A program made the translations under genes and the position numbers. A DNA stretch of 64,000 nt, taken from Salimicrobium halophilum (GTDB lineage: Bacteria > Bacillota > Bacilli > Bacillales > Halobacillaceae). The stretch is taken from positions 62,001 to 126,000 of the forward strand of contig NZ_FNEV01000001.1 of the NCBI RefSeq assembly GCF_900100295.1, in the 5' to 3' direction. How positions within the stretch are numbered: the first letter of the stretch is position 1; each line of letters opens with the position of its first letter. This document shows, piece by piece, positions 1 through 9,559 of this stretch. The notes below the pieces were generated by a model. It was given only the letters and a program-made list of their open reading frames with translations. It ran no database searches and had not been told where the DNA came from.

Positions 1-1460
1 AGGATGCATCGCCTGCGGTGGATCTCCTGATTACCGAAGACCAGACAGAAGCGGAAGAACTTGCTGAATTTGTGCAGGAATTGAATAAAGAACGTCAGAA
101 AATCGTACAGGATATCGCTGCAGAAGCTGAATCTATGTTGGATGCTTCATCCGAAGACGAAGTGATTATAGTAGCTAAAGAAGGCTGGAACCCGGGGGTC
201 CTTGGTATTGTAGCTTCGAAGCTTGTACGGAAATTCGATAGACCTGCAATCGTCCTGGCTATTGATGAAGAGAAGCAGGAAGCGAAAGGCTCTGCAAGAA
301 GTATCGATGCTTACGATATGTTCGAAAATTGCATGCAAGTAAGAGACCTGTTCCTGCATTTCGGTGGACACGCGCAGGCGGCCGGGATGACTCTGTCGTT
401 AGAAAATGTGGATACGTTGAGAGAGGAATTGTGCCGCTTGGCGAGAGAGAAACTATCCGACGACGATTATCAGCAGTCGCTCGGCGTGACGATGAGTCTT
501 TCTCTCGAAGAAGTGACCATCAAACAGATAGAATTAATCAATCAGCTGAGACCGTTCGGGATGGCCAATCCGAAACCATATTTCCACCTGAAGTCGAAAG
601 CTAAAGAAGTACGTCTGATCGGCAGTAAGAAGAATCATCTCAAGTTCACGCTCGAAGATGAGGGGACCCGTCTTGATGCGATTGCTTTCGGTCAGGGAGA
701 GGCGTATCCACTGATCGCCCCGCAATCTCCGATAGAATTTGTGGGACAGCTCAGTATCAATGAATGGAATGGAATGAGGAAGCCCCAGCTGATGGTCGAG
801 GACCTGGCAGTGAATAAATGGCAAATGTTTGATATAAGAGGGTCCAAACACCTGAATAAACATTTTCAGAAGCCAGCGGATGATATTGCCTGCGTGACAT
901 TCAGCGAAGCGGTGAACGATCCGGACGGTTTGCCGGTATTTTCATTCATGGATGAAGAGGTGAAAGGTTATCCATCGCTCGTTGTGCTCGACCTGCCGGA
1001 GAGTCTGGAGCAGATGAAAGAGTTGCTATCTTCTGCAGATGTAGAACGATTGTACATGGCTTATTCATTGAAAGAGGATGCGTTCATGCAGACGCTTCCG
1101 ACGAGGGATCACTTCAAATACTTCTACGGCATGCTGAAGAAGAAGGGAACGTTCGACCTTGAGAAAGATGCTGTTCTGCTTTCCAGGCATAAGGGTTGGC
1201 GGGTAGAATCGATTAAATTCATTTGTAACGTGTTTTTTGACCTCGATTTTGTTACAATGAAAGATGGTTATTTGCGCGTCAATGAGCAACCTGAGCAAAA
1301 AGATCTGACGGAATCCCGTACTTTTCAGAAGCGCCAGGAACAGATTGAAGTGGAAAAAACGCTATATTATTCGACATATAGAGAATTGAGAGAGTGGATA
1401 GAGACCCAGATGGAAAACACAGGGTCTCCAGTCAAGGAGGAAATAGGACATGGATTATAA
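1..1460 (+). CDS. recJ: RecJ single-stranded-DNA exonuclease, 3' part (5' end outside window)
   Basis: The reading frame is open from base 3, so this is the C-terminal ~485 residues of a longer protein; the DHH catalytic half lies upstream of the window. RecJ is a 5'-3' single-strand exonuclease used in recombination and mismatch or base-excision repair. The DHHA1 subdomain is visible, with GGHAQAAGM about 120 residues into the fragment, followed by an OB-like segment (roughly residues 190-270) and the extra C-terminal domain typical of Firmicutes RecJ. Its stop overlaps the apt start by 11 bp, as in B. subtilis recJ-apt. Identity is from family motifs plus gene order. Confidence 0.95.
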   Translation, partial: DASPAVDLLITEDQTEAEELAEFVQELNKERQKIVQDIAAEAESMLDASSEDEVIIVAKEGWNPGVLGIVASKLVRKFDRPAIVLAIDEEKQEAKGSARSIDAYDMFENCMQVRDLFLHFGGHAQAAGMTLSLENVDTLREELCRLAREKLSDDDYQQSLGVTMSLSLEEVTIKQIELINQLRPFGMANPKPYFHLKSKAKEVRLIGSKKNHLKFTLEDEGTRLDAIAFGQGEAYPLIAPQSPIEFVGQLSINEWNGMRKPQLMVEDLAVNKWQMFDIRGSKHLNKHFQKPADDIACVTFSEAVNDPDGLPVFSFMDEEVKGYPSLVVLDLPESLEQMKELLSSADVERLYMAYSLKEDAFMQTLPTRDHFKYFYGMLKKKGTFDLEKDAVLLSRHKGWRVESIKFICNVFFDLDFVTMKDGYLRVNEQPEQKDLTESRTFQKRQEQIEVEKTLYYSTYRELREWIETQMENTGSPVKEEIGHGL

Positions 1461-1965
1461 AGAGCATATAGCAATAGTTGAAGATTGGCCGAAAGAAGGG
1501 GTGCAGTTCAAGGATATCACCCCTCTTATGGATAACGGTCCGGCATTCAAATCAGCCGTGGATGACATCGTAGAGTATGCCAAAAAACGCGATATCGATA
1601 TCGTCGTCGGGCCTGAAGCCCGCGGTTTCATCGTAGGTTGCCCGGTCTCCTACGCTCTAGAAATCGGATTTGCTCCTGTGCGTAAAGAAGGGAAACTACC
1701 AAGGGAAACGATCAAAGTCGATTACGGTCTCGAGTACGGGGATGACGTTCTGACGATCCATAAAGATGCCATCAAACCAGGCCAACGAGTACTGATCATC
1801 GACGATCTTCTTGCTACGGGTGGTACTATTGAAGCCACAATCGACCTTGTGGAACAACTGGGCGGAGAAGTTGCCGGTTGTGCTTTCCTTATCGAACTGA
1901 AGTACTTGAATGGCCGGGATAAGCTAGAGGATTATGATATTCTGACACTGATGGAGTATGAATAA
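1450..1965 (+). CDS. apt: Adenine phosphoribosyltransferase
   Basis: Converts adenine and PRPP to AMP in purine salvage in the cytosol. The 171 residues match the usual family length. The PRPP-binding loop [13 protein letters not shown] lies at about residues 114-126, and VVGPEARGF at 52-60 is the conserved substrate-side loop. The ATG is preceded by AAGGAGG and overlaps the end of recJ, implying coupled translation. It sits upstream of relA, linking purine salvage with (p)ppGpp metabolism as in other Bacillaceae. Confidence 0.97.
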   Translation: MDYKEHIAIVEDWPKEGVQFKDITPLMDNGPAFKSAVDDIVEYAKKRDIDIVVGPEARGFIVGCPVSYALEIGFAPVRKEGKLPRETIKVDYGLEYGDDVLTIHKDAIKPGQRVLIIDDLLATGGTIEATIDLVEQLGGEVAGCAFLIELKYLNGRDKLEDYDILTLMEYE

Positions 1966-1994
1966 AAGAGTGCCCGAAAAGGGCGCTCTTTTCC
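1964..1994 (+). terminator. Intrinsic terminator after apt
   Basis: Inverted repeat AAAAGAGTGCCC / GGGCGCTCTTTT (1964-1975 and 1981-1992, one G-T pair) with a 5-nt loop; the T-run is part of the 3' arm. It would end or attenuate recJ-apt transcription before relA. Confidence 0.8.
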
Positions 1995-2063
1995 TATAAT
2001 ATCTTTACAGCGTACGGGTTATTTGGAACAGGAAGATAGCATATAGAAATCAGGGTGATTGTT

Positions 2064-4265
2064 ATGGCGAAAGACAATGTATTAACTGCCGAAGAAGTGA
2101 TCGACGGGGCACGACATTATTTGAATGGGGACGACTTGGACTTTATCCGTAAAGCTTATGAATACGCGGCCTGGGCACACCGTGATCAATACAGGAAATC
2201 AGGCGAACCGTATATCATACATCCGGTACAGGTAGCGGGTATTCTGGTCAACCTTGAACTGGACCCGGAAACGATTGCTAGTGGGTTTCTCCATGATACG
2301 GTAGAAGATACGGATGTCACAGTTGAGGACTTGAAAAAAGCATTCAATGAAGAAGTTGCTATGCTTGTCGATGGAGTTACCAAACTCGGGAAAATCAAAT
2401 ATAAATCCAAAGAAGAACAGCAGGCCGAGAACCACAGGAAGATGTTTGTAGCTATGGCGAAGGACATCCGGGTCATCCTTATCAAATTGGCTGATCGTCT
2501 GCATAATATGCGAACGCTGAAACATCTCCCTGCGGAGAAGCAGCGGCGTATTTCAAATGAAACGCTTGAAATTTTCGCTCCGCTTGCTCACAGACTCGGA
2601 ATCTCCACCATCAAATGGGAATTGGAGGATACTGCTCTTCGTTACTTGAACCCTCAACAATACTACCGGATCGTTCATCTGATGAAACAGAAGAGGAATG
2701 AGCGGGAGCATTACGTTGATGAGGTCATTAATGAAATACGCTCGGAGCTCGATCAGGTGAATATCGGTGCAGATCTGCACGGAAGACCGAAACACCTTTA
2801 CAGCATATATAAGAAGATGGTGCTTCAGAACAAACAATTCAATGAAATATATGACTTGCTGGCTGTCCGCATTCTCGTAAATAGTATCAAAGATTGTTAT
2901 GCAGTGCTTGGTATTATTCATACGTGCTGGAAGCCTATGCCGGGTCGCTTCAAAGATTATATCGCTATGCCGAAGCCGAACCTTTATCAATCCCTTCATA
3001 CAACGGTCATCGGTCCGAAAGGGGATCCCCTGGAAGTGCAGATCAGAACCCATGAAATGCATGAGATCGCCGAGTACGGGATAGCTGCGCATTGGGCGTA
3101 TAAAGAAGGGAAACAGGCGAGCGGTACCCAGACCTTCGAAGAGAAGCTATCCTGGTTCCGGGAGATTATGGAGTGGCAGAGCGAGACGCATGATGCAGAA
3201 GAATTCATGGAGTCTCTGAAGATGGATCTTTTCTCCGACATGGTTTATGTCTTCACTCCTAAAGGAGACGTCATTGAACTTCCGTCCGGTTCCAATCCTT
3301 TGGATTTCGCTTACCGGATCCACACGGAAATCGGAAATCAGACAATCGGAGCTAAGGTGAACGGAAAGATGGAGCCGCTCGATTACGTCATGAAGACAGG
3401 TGATATCGTCGAAGTGATGACATCGAAGCATTCATATGGCCCATCAGAGGACTGGGTGAATATCGCTCAGACCTCCCAGGCGAAGAATAAAATCAAGCAA
3501 TTCTTCAAGAAACAGCGCAAAGACGAGAATGTCTCGAAAGGTAGAGAGGCCGTGGATCGCGAAATCAAAAATCTCGATCTGTCACCGAAAGAAGTGCTGA
3601 CGCCTGATAACATCCAACGCGTGCTGGATAAGTTCAACTTCTCATCCGTCGAAGATATGTACGCAGCGGTCGGTTATCAGGGAATCACCGCTATTCAGGT
3701 GGCCAATCGTCTGACGGAAAAGATACGTAGACAGAAAGAGAAACAGGAAGCTCTCGAGGACACCGTCGCTAATGTGAATAAGAAAGATGTCAAGAAGCAG
3801 CCGAACGTCAAGAAGGACTCAGGTGTCGTCGTCGAAGGAATCGATAACCTGCTCGTCCGACTGGCCAAATGCTGCAGCCCTGTTCCTGGAGACGATATCA
3901 TCGGGTATATCACGAAAGGGAGAGGCGTCTCCGTACACAGAACCGATTGTCCGAATGTGAACACGGAAGAGGCTCAAGACCGTCTTCTTCCGGTGAAATG
4001 GGAAACGGATGAACAGAACAGCAAGCAGTATCACGTAGACCTCGAGATATGGGGGTACGACAGAAGAGGCCTCTTGAACGAAGTGTTGCAGGCCGTGAAT
4101 GAAACGAAGACAAACATTACAGCAGTTTCGGGCAAGTCCGATCGGAATAAGATGGCTACCATCCACATTACGATTCTGATCCAAAACACCGATCACTTAC
4201 GAAAAATCGTCGATCGTATCAAACAGATCCAGGAAGTTTATACGGTCCGTCGAGTCATGCAGTAG
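2064..4265 (+). CDS. relA: RelA/SpoT-type bifunctional (p)ppGpp synthetase/hydrolase
   Basis: Makes and degrades (p)ppGpp in the stringent response. Start taken as the ATG at 2064, 7 nt after GGGTGAT; a GTG at 2055 is part of that ribosome site. About 733 residues, normal for long Rel proteins. Order: HD hydrolase domain with HD in GFLHDTVEDTDV near residue 78, synthetase domain (conserved GRFKDYIAMPKPN near residue 300), TGS domain (about 390-450), zinc-finger-type segment with CCSPVPGD, and a C-terminal ACT domain. The intact HD suggests both activities. Followed after 12 bp by dtd. Confidence 0.97.
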   Translation: MAKDNVLTAEEVIDGARHYLNGDDLDFIRKAYEYAAWAHRDQYRKSGEPYIIHPVQVAGILVNLELDPETIASGFLHDTVEDTDVTVEDLKKAFNEEVAMLVDGVTKLGKIKYKSKEEQQAENHRKMFVAMAKDIRVILIKLADRLHNMRTLKHLPAEKQRRISNETLEIFAPLAHRLGISTIKWELEDTALRYLNPQQYYRIVHLMKQKRNEREHYVDEVINEIRSELDQVNIGADLHGRPKHLYSIYKKMVLQNKQFNEIYDLLAVRILVNSIKDCYAVLGIIHTCWKPMPGRFKDYIAMPKPNLYQSLHTTVIGPKGDPLEVQIRTHEMHEIAEYGIAAHWAYKEGKQASGTQTFEEKLSWFREIMEWQSETHDAEEFMESLKMDLFSDMVYVFTPKGDVIELPSGSNPLDFAYRIHTEIGNQTIGAKVNGKMEPLDYVMKTGDIVEVMTSKHSYGPSEDWVNIAQTSQAKNKIKQFFKKQRKDENVSKGREAVDREIKNLDLSPKEVLTPDNIQRVLDKFNFSSVEDMYAAVGYQGITAIQVANRLTEKIRRQKEKQEALEDTVANVNKKDVKKQPNVKKDSGVVVEGIDNLLVRLAKCCSPVPGDDIIGYITKGRGVSVHRTDCPNVNTEEAQDRLLPVKWETDEQNSKQYHVDLEIWGYDRRGLLNEVLQAVNETKTNITAVSGKSDRNKMATIHITILIQNTDHLRKIVDRIKQIQEVYTVRRVMQ

Positions 4266-4277
4266 GAGGGATGAGGG

Positions 4278-4724
4278 ATGCGAGCAGTCGTACAACGTAC
4301 AACCGGTGCATCAGTGACGGTAGAAAGTGGCACCACAGGAAGTGTGAAAAAGGGCCTCGTCGTTCTGCTTGGTGTGACTCATGATGACACCGAAGAAGAT
4401 GCCGCTTATCTGGCAAAAAAAATTCCTCACCTGCGAATTTTTGAAGATGAAGAAGGGAAAATGAACCTTTCAGCAGTGGATGTAGGCGGAGAAGTGCTTT
4501 CTATCTCTCAATTCACGCTGTACGGAGACTGCCGGAAAGGGCGTAGACCCAATTTCATGCAGGCGGCTAAGCCTGATTACGCCAATGAGCTTTACGAAAC
4601 GTTCAATGATCACGTTCGCCGTCAGGGAATTGATGTAGCTACAGGAGCTTTCGGAGAAATGATGACCGTCGATTTGATCAATGACGGGCCGGTCACGCTC
4701 ATTCTTGATAGCAAAGAACGATGA
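4278..4724 (+). CDS. dtd: D-aminoacyl-tRNA deacylase
   Basis: Removes D-amino acids (and glycine mischarged on tRNA-Ala) from tRNA. The 148-residue length is standard. The two cross-subunit signature motifs are present: SQFTL near residue 78 and NDGPVTL near residue 137 (family form NxGPVT). Translation starts at the ATG preceded by AGGAGGG. It follows relA by 12 bp and is presumably co-transcribed. Confidence 0.96.
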   Translation: MRAVVQRTTGASVTVESGTTGSVKKGLVVLLGVTHDDTEEDAAYLAKKIPHLRIFEDEEGKMNLSAVDVGGEVLSISQFTLYGDCRKGRRPNFMQAAKPDYANELYETFNDHVRRQGIDVATGAFGEMMTVDLINDGPVTLILDSKER

Positions 4725-4728
4725 TTTC

Positions 4729-4757
4729 TTGACATAATCCGCATGCGGCTATATGAT
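4729..4757 (+). promoter_or_regulatory. Sigma-A promoter for the hisS-aspS leader
   Basis: TTGACA at 4729-4734, a 17-bp spacer, TATGAT at 4752-4757. Close to consensus and placed just upstream of the T-box leader, predicting a start near 4764. Confidence 0.85.
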
Positions 4758-4763
4758 AGTAAT

Positions 4764-5030
4764 CAATTCATTCAAGGAAAAACCTTCGAGGAAAAAAGTA
4801 GTCGATCCCCACATAGACAGAGAGGAAGTGCCATGGCTGGAAGCACTTTTGTATGATGCATCGATGAAAGACGTTTCCTAGGTGCCGTGTCGAACCTTAA
4901 GTAGTAGGCATGGACGTACGTCTGCGTTAAAGACTTGTGAGTGGAAGTGTAAACTTTAACAAGGGTGGCACCGCGGGAAATCCCGTCCCTTTTTCTGTAA
5001 GAATACGGAAAAAGAGACGGGGTTTTTTAT
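4764..5030 (+). promoter_or_regulatory. T-box leader of hisS-aspS, reading as tRNA-Asp specific
   Basis: The antiterminator bulge sequence AGGGTGGCACCGCGG is at 4962-4976. In Stem I the specifier loop can be read from flanking stems GGAAA/TTTCC and TCGAT/ATCGA with AGTA on the 5' side and GAAA followed by GAC (4870-4872) on the 3' side. GAC is an Asp codon. The TGGC bulge pairs with a tRNA ending GCCA, that is discriminator G73, which fits tRNA-Asp rather than tRNA-His (C73). The alaS leader in this window shows the same GAAA-codon layout with GCT, which supports the reading. The leader is transcriptional: a terminator lies at 4982-5028. Confidence 0.9.
4982..5028 (+). terminator. T-box terminator before hisS
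   Basis: Long stem CCCGTC-C-CTTTTTC with GAAAAAG-A-GACGGG followed by T6. Its 5' arm begins directly after the antiterminator, the arrangement expected for a switch that terminates when the tRNA is charged. Confidence 0.9.
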
Positions 5031-5081
5031 GTCGATTTTCAAAAAGAAGCTTCATTCAACAGAAATAAAGGAGGAATTGAT

Positions 5082-6356
5082 ATGGCAATGAACGCGCCAC
5101 GAGGCACGCAGGATATCCTGCCTGGTACCGTTGAAAAATGGCAATATATCGAAGAGACACTGAGAGATTTATCTCATCGTTTCCATTATAAAGAGATTCG
5201 GACGCCAATATTCGAACATACAGAACTGTTTCAGCGAGGAGTAGGGGATTCTACGGATATTGTACAAAAAGAAATGTATACATTCGAAGACCGGGGAGGA
5301 CGCAGTATTACTCTGAGACCCGAGGGTACGGCTTCAGTTGTCCGGTCCTTTGTTCAAAATAAACTTTATGGCCTTGCGAATCAGCCGACGAAACTGTTTT
5401 ATTTCGGACCGATGTTCCGCTATGAACGCCCGCAACAGGGAAGGTATCGTCAATTCATCCAATTCGGCATGGAAGCGCTTGGAAGTGAAGACCCTGCTGT
5501 AGATGCGGAAGTGCTTTCTTTCGCAATGAAAGCCTATGAAGAACTCGGATTGAAATCGCTCAAACTCGTATTGAATAGCCTGGGAGATCAGGTAAGTCGG
5601 GAAGCGCATCGTCAGGCTCTCGTCGATCACTTCTCTCCACATAAGGAAGAATTATGCGGAGATTGCCAATTGCGTCTCGAGCAGAACCCGCTCCGAGTAC
5701 TCGACTGTAAGAAAGACAAAGATCACCCTGCGATGGAAACGGCTCCTTCGATTTTAGAGTACCTGAACGAATTTTCTGAAACGTACTTTGATCAAGTGAA
5801 GCGTTACCTCGATGCTATGGGGATTGATTATGAAGTGGATCCGAATCTCGTGCGTGGTCTTGATTATTACAACCACACCGCATTTGAAATCATGAGTGAA
5901 GCGGAAGGGTTCGGCGCTATCACTACATTAAGCGGAGGCGGTCGTTACAATGGCCTTGTCGAGGATATCGGCGGACCGGATACTCCGGGGATAGGATTCG
6001 CACTGAGTATCGAACGCCTGCTTATGGCCCTTGAAGCGGAAGGAGTGGAACTTCCTGCTGAGGATGCTCTTGATTGCTACGTAATTGCTATGGGGGAGAA
6101 AGCTGAACTCGAAGCAGTGAAACTTGTGGATCAGCTGCGCTCGAACGGCTTACAGGTGGATAAAGATTACCTGCAGAAGAAAATGAAGGCACAGTTCAAA
6201 GCTGCAGATCGTTTGAAAGCGAAGAAGGTCGTCATTCTCGGAGACCGTGAAATAGAAGAAGGTGTAGGAAACGTCAAAGATATGACTAGCGGAGAACAGA
6301 AGGAAGTCAAGCTTGAGGAAATCGTTAATGAACTGAAAGTGGAGAAGGAGGAGTAA
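5082..6356 (+). CDS. hisS: Histidyl-tRNA synthetase
   Basis: Class II synthetase that charges tRNA-His. At 424 residues it has the normal length. Class II motif 2 is seen in [14 protein letters not shown] (about residue 110), the His-specific [13 protein letters not shown] near residue 260, and motif 3 in [11 protein letters not shown] near residue 305; the anticodon-binding domain fills the C-terminus. The ATG follows AAGGAGG. It is first gene of an operon with aspS (4-bp gap), under the T-box upstream. Confidence 0.97.
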   Translation: MAMNAPRGTQDILPGTVEKWQYIEETLRDLSHRFHYKEIRTPIFEHTELFQRGVGDSTDIVQKEMYTFEDRGGRSITLRPEGTASVVRSFVQNKLYGLANQPTKLFYFGPMFRYERPQQGRYRQFIQFGMEALGSEDPAVDAEVLSFAMKAYEELGLKSLKLVLNSLGDQVSREAHRQALVDHFSPHKEELCGDCQLRLEQNPLRVLDCKKDKDHPAMETAPSILEYLNEFSETYFDQVKRYLDAMGIDYEVDPNLVRGLDYYNHTAFEIMSEAEGFGAITTLSGGGRYNGLVEDIGGPDTPGIGFALSIERLLMALEAEGVELPAEDALDCYVIAMGEKAELEAVKLVDQLRSNGLQVDKDYLQKKMKAQFKAADRLKAKKVVILGDREIEEGVGNVKDMTSGEQKEVKLEEIVNELKVEKEE

Positions 6357-6359
6357 GGA

Positions 6360-8123
6360 ATGGAACGAACGGCTTGTGGAACATTAAGAGAGACGCATAA
6401 AGGCGAAAAAGTGTTACTGAAAGGATGGGTACAGAAACGAAGAGACCTCGGAGGATTGATCTTCATCGACTTCCGCGATCGCTCGGGGATTGTACAGGTG
6501 GTATTCAACCCGGAAGTTTCCAAAGAAGCGCTGGCTATCGCTGAATCGGTTCGAACGGAATATGTATTGGAAGTCGAAGGGGAAGTCGTTGCTCGCGAAG
6601 CAGGGACAGTCAATGAACAGCTTGCAACAGGGGAGATCGAGGTTCTGGCTTCTGACGTCCGCGTCCTTAATAAAGCGAAGACTCCCCCATTCATGATCGA
6701 GGATGAAACGGACGTAGCGGAAGATGCCCGTCTGAAACACAGGTATATCGACCTGAGAAGGAAGGAAATGCAGGATACCTTCTATATCCGTCACCAGGCG
6801 ACGCAAGTGATCCGTAACTTCCTGAACCAGGACGGGTTCCTGGAAATGGAAACGCCTATCCTTACAAAGAGTACACCGGAAGGAGCAAGAGACTATCTCG
6901 TCCCGAGCCGCGTTCACGATGGAGGATTCTATGCTCTTCCGCAATCTCCTCAGCTGTTCAAGCAGTTGATCATGATGAGCGGATTTGAAAAGTACTATCA
7001 GATCGCACGCTGCTTCCGTGATGAAGACTTGCGGGCCGATCGTCAGCCGGAGTTCACCCAGGTGGATATCGAAGCATCTTTCGTTACAAAAGAAGACATC
7101 ATGACGATGACCGAACGCATGATGACAGCAGTGATGAAAGAAGTGAAAGGAATCGACATCGAGACACCTTTCCCTCGCCTGTCCTATGAAGAAGCGATGG
7201 AGCGTTACGGCTCTGATAAACCGGATACCCGTTTCGGTCTGGAACTTGTAAATATTTCCTCTATTGTTGAAAATAGCGGCTTCCAGGTATTCAAAAATGC
7301 TGTAACTTCCGGCGGTCAAGTCAGTGCCATCAACGTAGAAGGCCAAGCGGAGGACTTCTCCCGTAAGGACATCGATAAGCTGACGGAAGATGTGAAAGTC
7401 TACGGAGCAAAAGGCCTTGCCTGGCTCAAAGTGAAAGACGGAGAACTCACAGGACCGATCGCGAAATTCTTCGAAGGAGAAGAAGCTTCTTCCTTGAAAG
7501 AGGCACTGAATGCGAAGGATGGCGATTTGCTATTGTTCGTGGCGGACAAGACAAGCGTTGTCCACGACAGTCTCGGAGCGTTGAGGCAAAAACTCGCAGA
7601 TCGTCTCGATCTGATCGATCATTCCACATTCAATTTCCTATGGGTCATCGACTGGCCGCTTTTCGAATATAATGAAGATGACGGTCGTTACTATGCCGCG
7701 CACCATCCGTTCACAATGCCGGCTGCAGAAGATGAACAGCACCTTCTGGATCGTCCGGAAACGGTTCAGGCAGAAGCCTATGATATCGTTCTGAACGGGT
7801 ATGAATTAGGTGGAGGATCTCTTCGTATCCATAAACGTGACCTGCAGGAGAAGATGTTCGAAGCGTTAGGATTCTCTAAAGAAGAAGCGGAAGAGCAGTT
7901 CGGATTTCTTATGGAGGCACTGGATTCAGGTGCACCTCCGCATGGAGGCATCGCTTTCGGTCTGGATCGTCTGATCATGATTTTGGCGAATCGAACGAAT
8001 TTACGGGATACGATTTTATTCCCGAAAACGGCTTCTGCTTCCGACCTCATGACCAACGCACCGGGTGGAGTGGACGAATCACAGCTGGAAGAATTGAGCC
8101 TCAAGCTTCAGAAAAAGAAATGA
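6360..8123 (+). CDS. aspS: Aspartyl-tRNA synthetase
   Basis: Class II synthetase charging tRNA-Asp (bacterial type, 587 residues with the GAD insertion domain). The N-terminal OB anticodon domain begins after the start ([20 protein letters not shown]). Motif 2 is [16 protein letters not shown] near residue 218 and motif 3 [10 protein letters not shown] near residue 530. It follows hisS by 3 bp with its Shine-Dalgarno inside the end of hisS, so both are controlled together by the T-box. Whether it is discriminating or also charges tRNA-Asn cannot be told from the window. Confidence 0.97.
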   Translation: MERTACGTLRETHKGEKVLLKGWVQKRRDLGGLIFIDFRDRSGIVQVVFNPEVSKEALAIAESVRTEYVLEVEGEVVAREAGTVNEQLATGEIEVLASDVRVLNKAKTPPFMIEDETDVAEDARLKHRYIDLRRKEMQDTFYIRHQATQVIRNFLNQDGFLEMETPILTKSTPEGARDYLVPSRVHDGGFYALPQSPQLFKQLIMMSGFEKYYQIARCFRDEDLRADRQPEFTQVDIEASFVTKEDIMTMTERMMTAVMKEVKGIDIETPFPRLSYEEAMERYGSDKPDTRFGLELVNISSIVENSGFQVFKNAVTSGGQVSAINVEGQAEDFSRKDIDKLTEDVKVYGAKGLAWLKVKDGELTGPIAKFFEGEEASSLKEALNAKDGDLLLFVADKTSVVHDSLGALRQKLADRLDLIDHSTFNFLWVIDWPLFEYNEDDGRYYAAHHPFTMPAAEDEQHLLDRPETVQAEAYDIVLNGYELGGGSLRIHKRDLQEKMFEALGFSKEEAEEQFGFLMEALDSGAPPHGGIAFGLDRLIMILANRTNLRDTILFPKTASASDLMTNAPGGVDESQLEELSLKLQKKK

Positions 8124-8129
8124 TTTGGC

Positions 8130-8158
8130 TTGATAACCTGACGTATATATGCTATGAT
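8130..8158 (+). promoter_or_regulatory. Sigma-A promoter of 6S RNA
   Basis: TTGATA at 8130-8135, 17-bp spacer, TATGAT at 8153-8158, starting 7 bp after the aspS stop. Predicts transcript initiation near 8165, matching the expected 5' end of the 6S RNA. Confidence 0.8.
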
Positions 8159-8164
8159 TTGGTT

Positions 8165-8380
8165 ACAAAATAAAAGAGATCAATCCTGATGTGTTCGTTG
8201 TAAAACTGTACGTTTTGACCGAACATTTATGAGAAGGGAGTCCGGCGTTTCTGCATGGAATGAAAGCCTCGTTGTATTTCATACTTAGAGGACTCAGGAA
8301 GTGCAGAACAGGACACCCACCTGCCAGGAGCGGGTTCAAAACTCATGACACAACGGCACAATTGGGATTGATTTTTTATT
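8165..8380 (+). ncRNA. ssrS: 6S RNA (6S-1/BsrA type)
   Basis: 6S RNA binds housekeeping RNA polymerase by mimicking an open promoter and is released by making a short product RNA. About 215 nt. The closing stem is ATCAATCC (8179-8186) with GGATTGAT (8365-8372), and internal blocks such as CTTAGAGGACTCAGGAAGTG, GGACACCCACCTGC and GCGGGTTCAAAACTCAT are recalled from B. subtilis 6S-1. In B. subtilis this RNA also lies just downstream of aspS. A 73-codon frame over the same bases has no ribosome site and is not a gene. Exact ends are estimates. Confidence 0.88.
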
Positions 8381-8385
8381 TGCTG

Positions 8386-8414
8386 AAACCCGACTTTTTA
8401 AGTCGGGTTTTTAG
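8386..8414 (+). terminator. Intrinsic terminator after 6S RNA
   Basis: AAACCCGACTT / AAGTCGGGTTT with a short T-rich loop and trailing T-run, right after the 6S closing stem. Confidence 0.85.
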
Positions 8415-8690
8415 TATGGGATTATTTTTGAAATCTTTTTTTGGGCTAAGTCTGGCAATCAGTTATCACACATTTTCTTAGCGAATAAGTGGAAATAATG
8501 GGGCGTATATTTCCCTATGCGACATGTTAAGGGAGTAGTGGTGTGATAAGTATTCCATTCGTTGATTTTTCATACAGATTTCTTCACAAGTGGCTCCGTT
8601 TTTGTCTTATACCCCCTGATTTCCTTTGGGATGAAAGAGTTTCCGGATGTATTTCTATGCTGGAAGGTTCCGCCTTTTTCATTATGAATC
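8415..8690. other. Intergenic stretch, no gene recognised
   Basis: No supported coding region. A 66-codon minus-strand frame (8570-8770) starts inside a large hairpin, lacks a ribosome site and resembles nothing I know. The end (TTCCGCCTTTTTC at about 8668-8680) resembles the tail of the downstream repeat unit (TTCCGCTTTTTTTC), so a third, decayed copy may lie here; I could not find its stem. Confidence 0.5.
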
Positions 8691-8691
8691 C

Positions 8692-8805
8692 AGTTGCGAA
8701 GACCAGAAGTCCGTAACATAAGTGGCCGCCTCTGTTTCGGGGAAGAACACCCGAAGCCAGAGCCGGCCACTTATGTTAGAACTTCTAAACGGTCTTCTTC
8801 ACTTT
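8692..8805 (+). repeat. Structured repeat unit, copy 1 (long hairpin, unknown function)
   Basis: Nested inverted repeats: GAAGACC (8698-8704) with GGTCTTC (8791-8797), AGAAGT (8705-8710) with ACTTCT (8781-8786), and a perfect 14-bp stem TAACATAAGTGGCC (8714-8727) with GGCCACTTATGTTA (8765-8778), continued by CTCTG/CAGAG and TTCGGG/CCCGAA. Ends in a T-run on the plus strand. It shares AGTTGC, CCAGAA, CATAAG, CTTATG and TTCTAAAC with copy 2, while the stems differ in sequence but keep pairing. Strand is assigned from the T-run only. Confidence 0.75.
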
Positions 8806-8816
8806 TTACATAATCT

Positions 8817-8936
8817 AGTTGCATCACCCAGAAACCCGAGCCATAAGCAAAACAGATCAGAAAAAGGAAAGAGCGTCTTTGTCTGACTGTTTTGCTTATG
8901 ACTGAGGTTTCTAAACAGTGTGATTCCGCTTTTTTT
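8817..8936 (+). repeat. Structured repeat unit, copy 2 (long hairpin, unknown function)
   Basis: Same architecture as copy 1, 125 bp downstream: ATCAC (8823-8827) with GTGAT (8920-8924), GAAACC (8831-8836) with GGTTTC (8906-8911), and a perfect 14-bp stem CATAAGCAAAACAG (8842-8855) with CTGTTTTGCTTATG (8887-8900), continued by TCAGA/TCTGA. It ends in T7 on the plus strand and abuts the 3' end of the RsfA-family gene. Compensatory differences between the copies argue for selection on RNA or DNA structure. Confidence 0.75.
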
Positions 8937-8938
8937 CA

Positions 8939-9487
8939 TTACATAGGCTGAGCGTTCCCTTCTTCATCTAATCGGAAGAAGGGAGGGTCTTCCTGATCCT
9001 CTTCTGTGAAGCGTTCTTTGGCCTGGTCGAGCGCTTTGACGAAGGAACGGTATTCTTCCCGCAATGCTTCCAGGTCTTTCTTCAGTTTTTTATTCTCTTC
9101 ATGAAGCTTCCTTCCCTCTTCTTCTGAAAAAGTCTTCTGGTCTTTGTTCCAATTCTCTAAAGCTTCTATGATTTCTTGCAGGGAAAGTGCCTCTTTCTCC
9201 TGTGTCCTGTTTTCGGTTGGAGTGACAGGGACGAGAGAAGATGCTTTCGCTTCTTTTCTCTTTTTCTCTTTTCTCTGTTTCTTTGCGTTTTCTACCGCTT
9301 TGTCATAAAAAGGGCGTACCTCTGCATTCCAACGGAACCCGCATGCCGCAGAGGTACGGTTCAATAAATCCCCCACTTCTTCGAACGCATTCAGTTGAGT
9401 ACTTCCTTCTCTGATATGTCTTAACACAGTTTCTGCAAGTAATAAATCGTCTTCATGGCTCCAGGCATCCTGTCTTACTTTAGTCAT
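8939..9487 (-). CDS. RsfA-family (prespore regulator type) DNA-binding protein
   Basis: About 182 residues. The N-terminus carries a Myb/SANT-like domain ([20 protein letters not shown], then [20 protein letters not shown]), the hallmark of RsfA-type regulators that tune sigma-F genes in the forespore. A lysine-rich linker and a predicted C-terminal coiled coil (about residues 115-165) follow. Start chosen at the ATG at 9487, which has AAAGGGG 6-7 nt upstream; an ATG six codons earlier has none. Which RsfA paralogue it is cannot be decided, and a role in sporulation is inferred from the family. Confidence 0.8.
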   Translation of the reverse strand: MTKVRQDAWSHEDDLLLAETVLRHIREGSTQLNAFEEVGDLLNRTSAACGFRWNAEVRPFYDKAVENAKKQRKEKKRKEAKASSLVPVTPTENRTQEKEALSLQEIIEALENWNKDQKTFSEEEGRKLHEENKKLKKDLEALREEYRSFVKALDQAKERFTEEDQEDPPFFRLDEEGNAQPM

Positions 9488-9559
9488 AATAAAACCCCTT
9501 TCCACGGAAATAGTTTGAAAGATTTGCTTATAGCATTTCCGTAAGAGAGGGGAACTATA

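Noticed and set aside
6414-7346. 310-codon minus-strand open frame inside aspS
   Set aside because: Long, but antisense to a certain gene whose codon bias (few stop-generating codons on the complement) explains it; no ribosome site or domain.
8260-8481. 73-codon plus-strand frame
   Set aside because: It overlays the 6S RNA and its terminator, with no ribosome site.
8570-8770. 66-codon minus-strand frame beside the structured repeats
   Set aside because: Its start lies in the loop of the copy 1 hairpin, no ribosome site is present, and the composition looks random; better explained by the repeats.
8799-8939. 46-codon minus-strand frame starting in TAATG at the RsfA-family stop
   Set aside because: It runs through both arms of the copy 2 hairpin and has no ribosome site of its own or recognisable motif; the structure explains the bases better.
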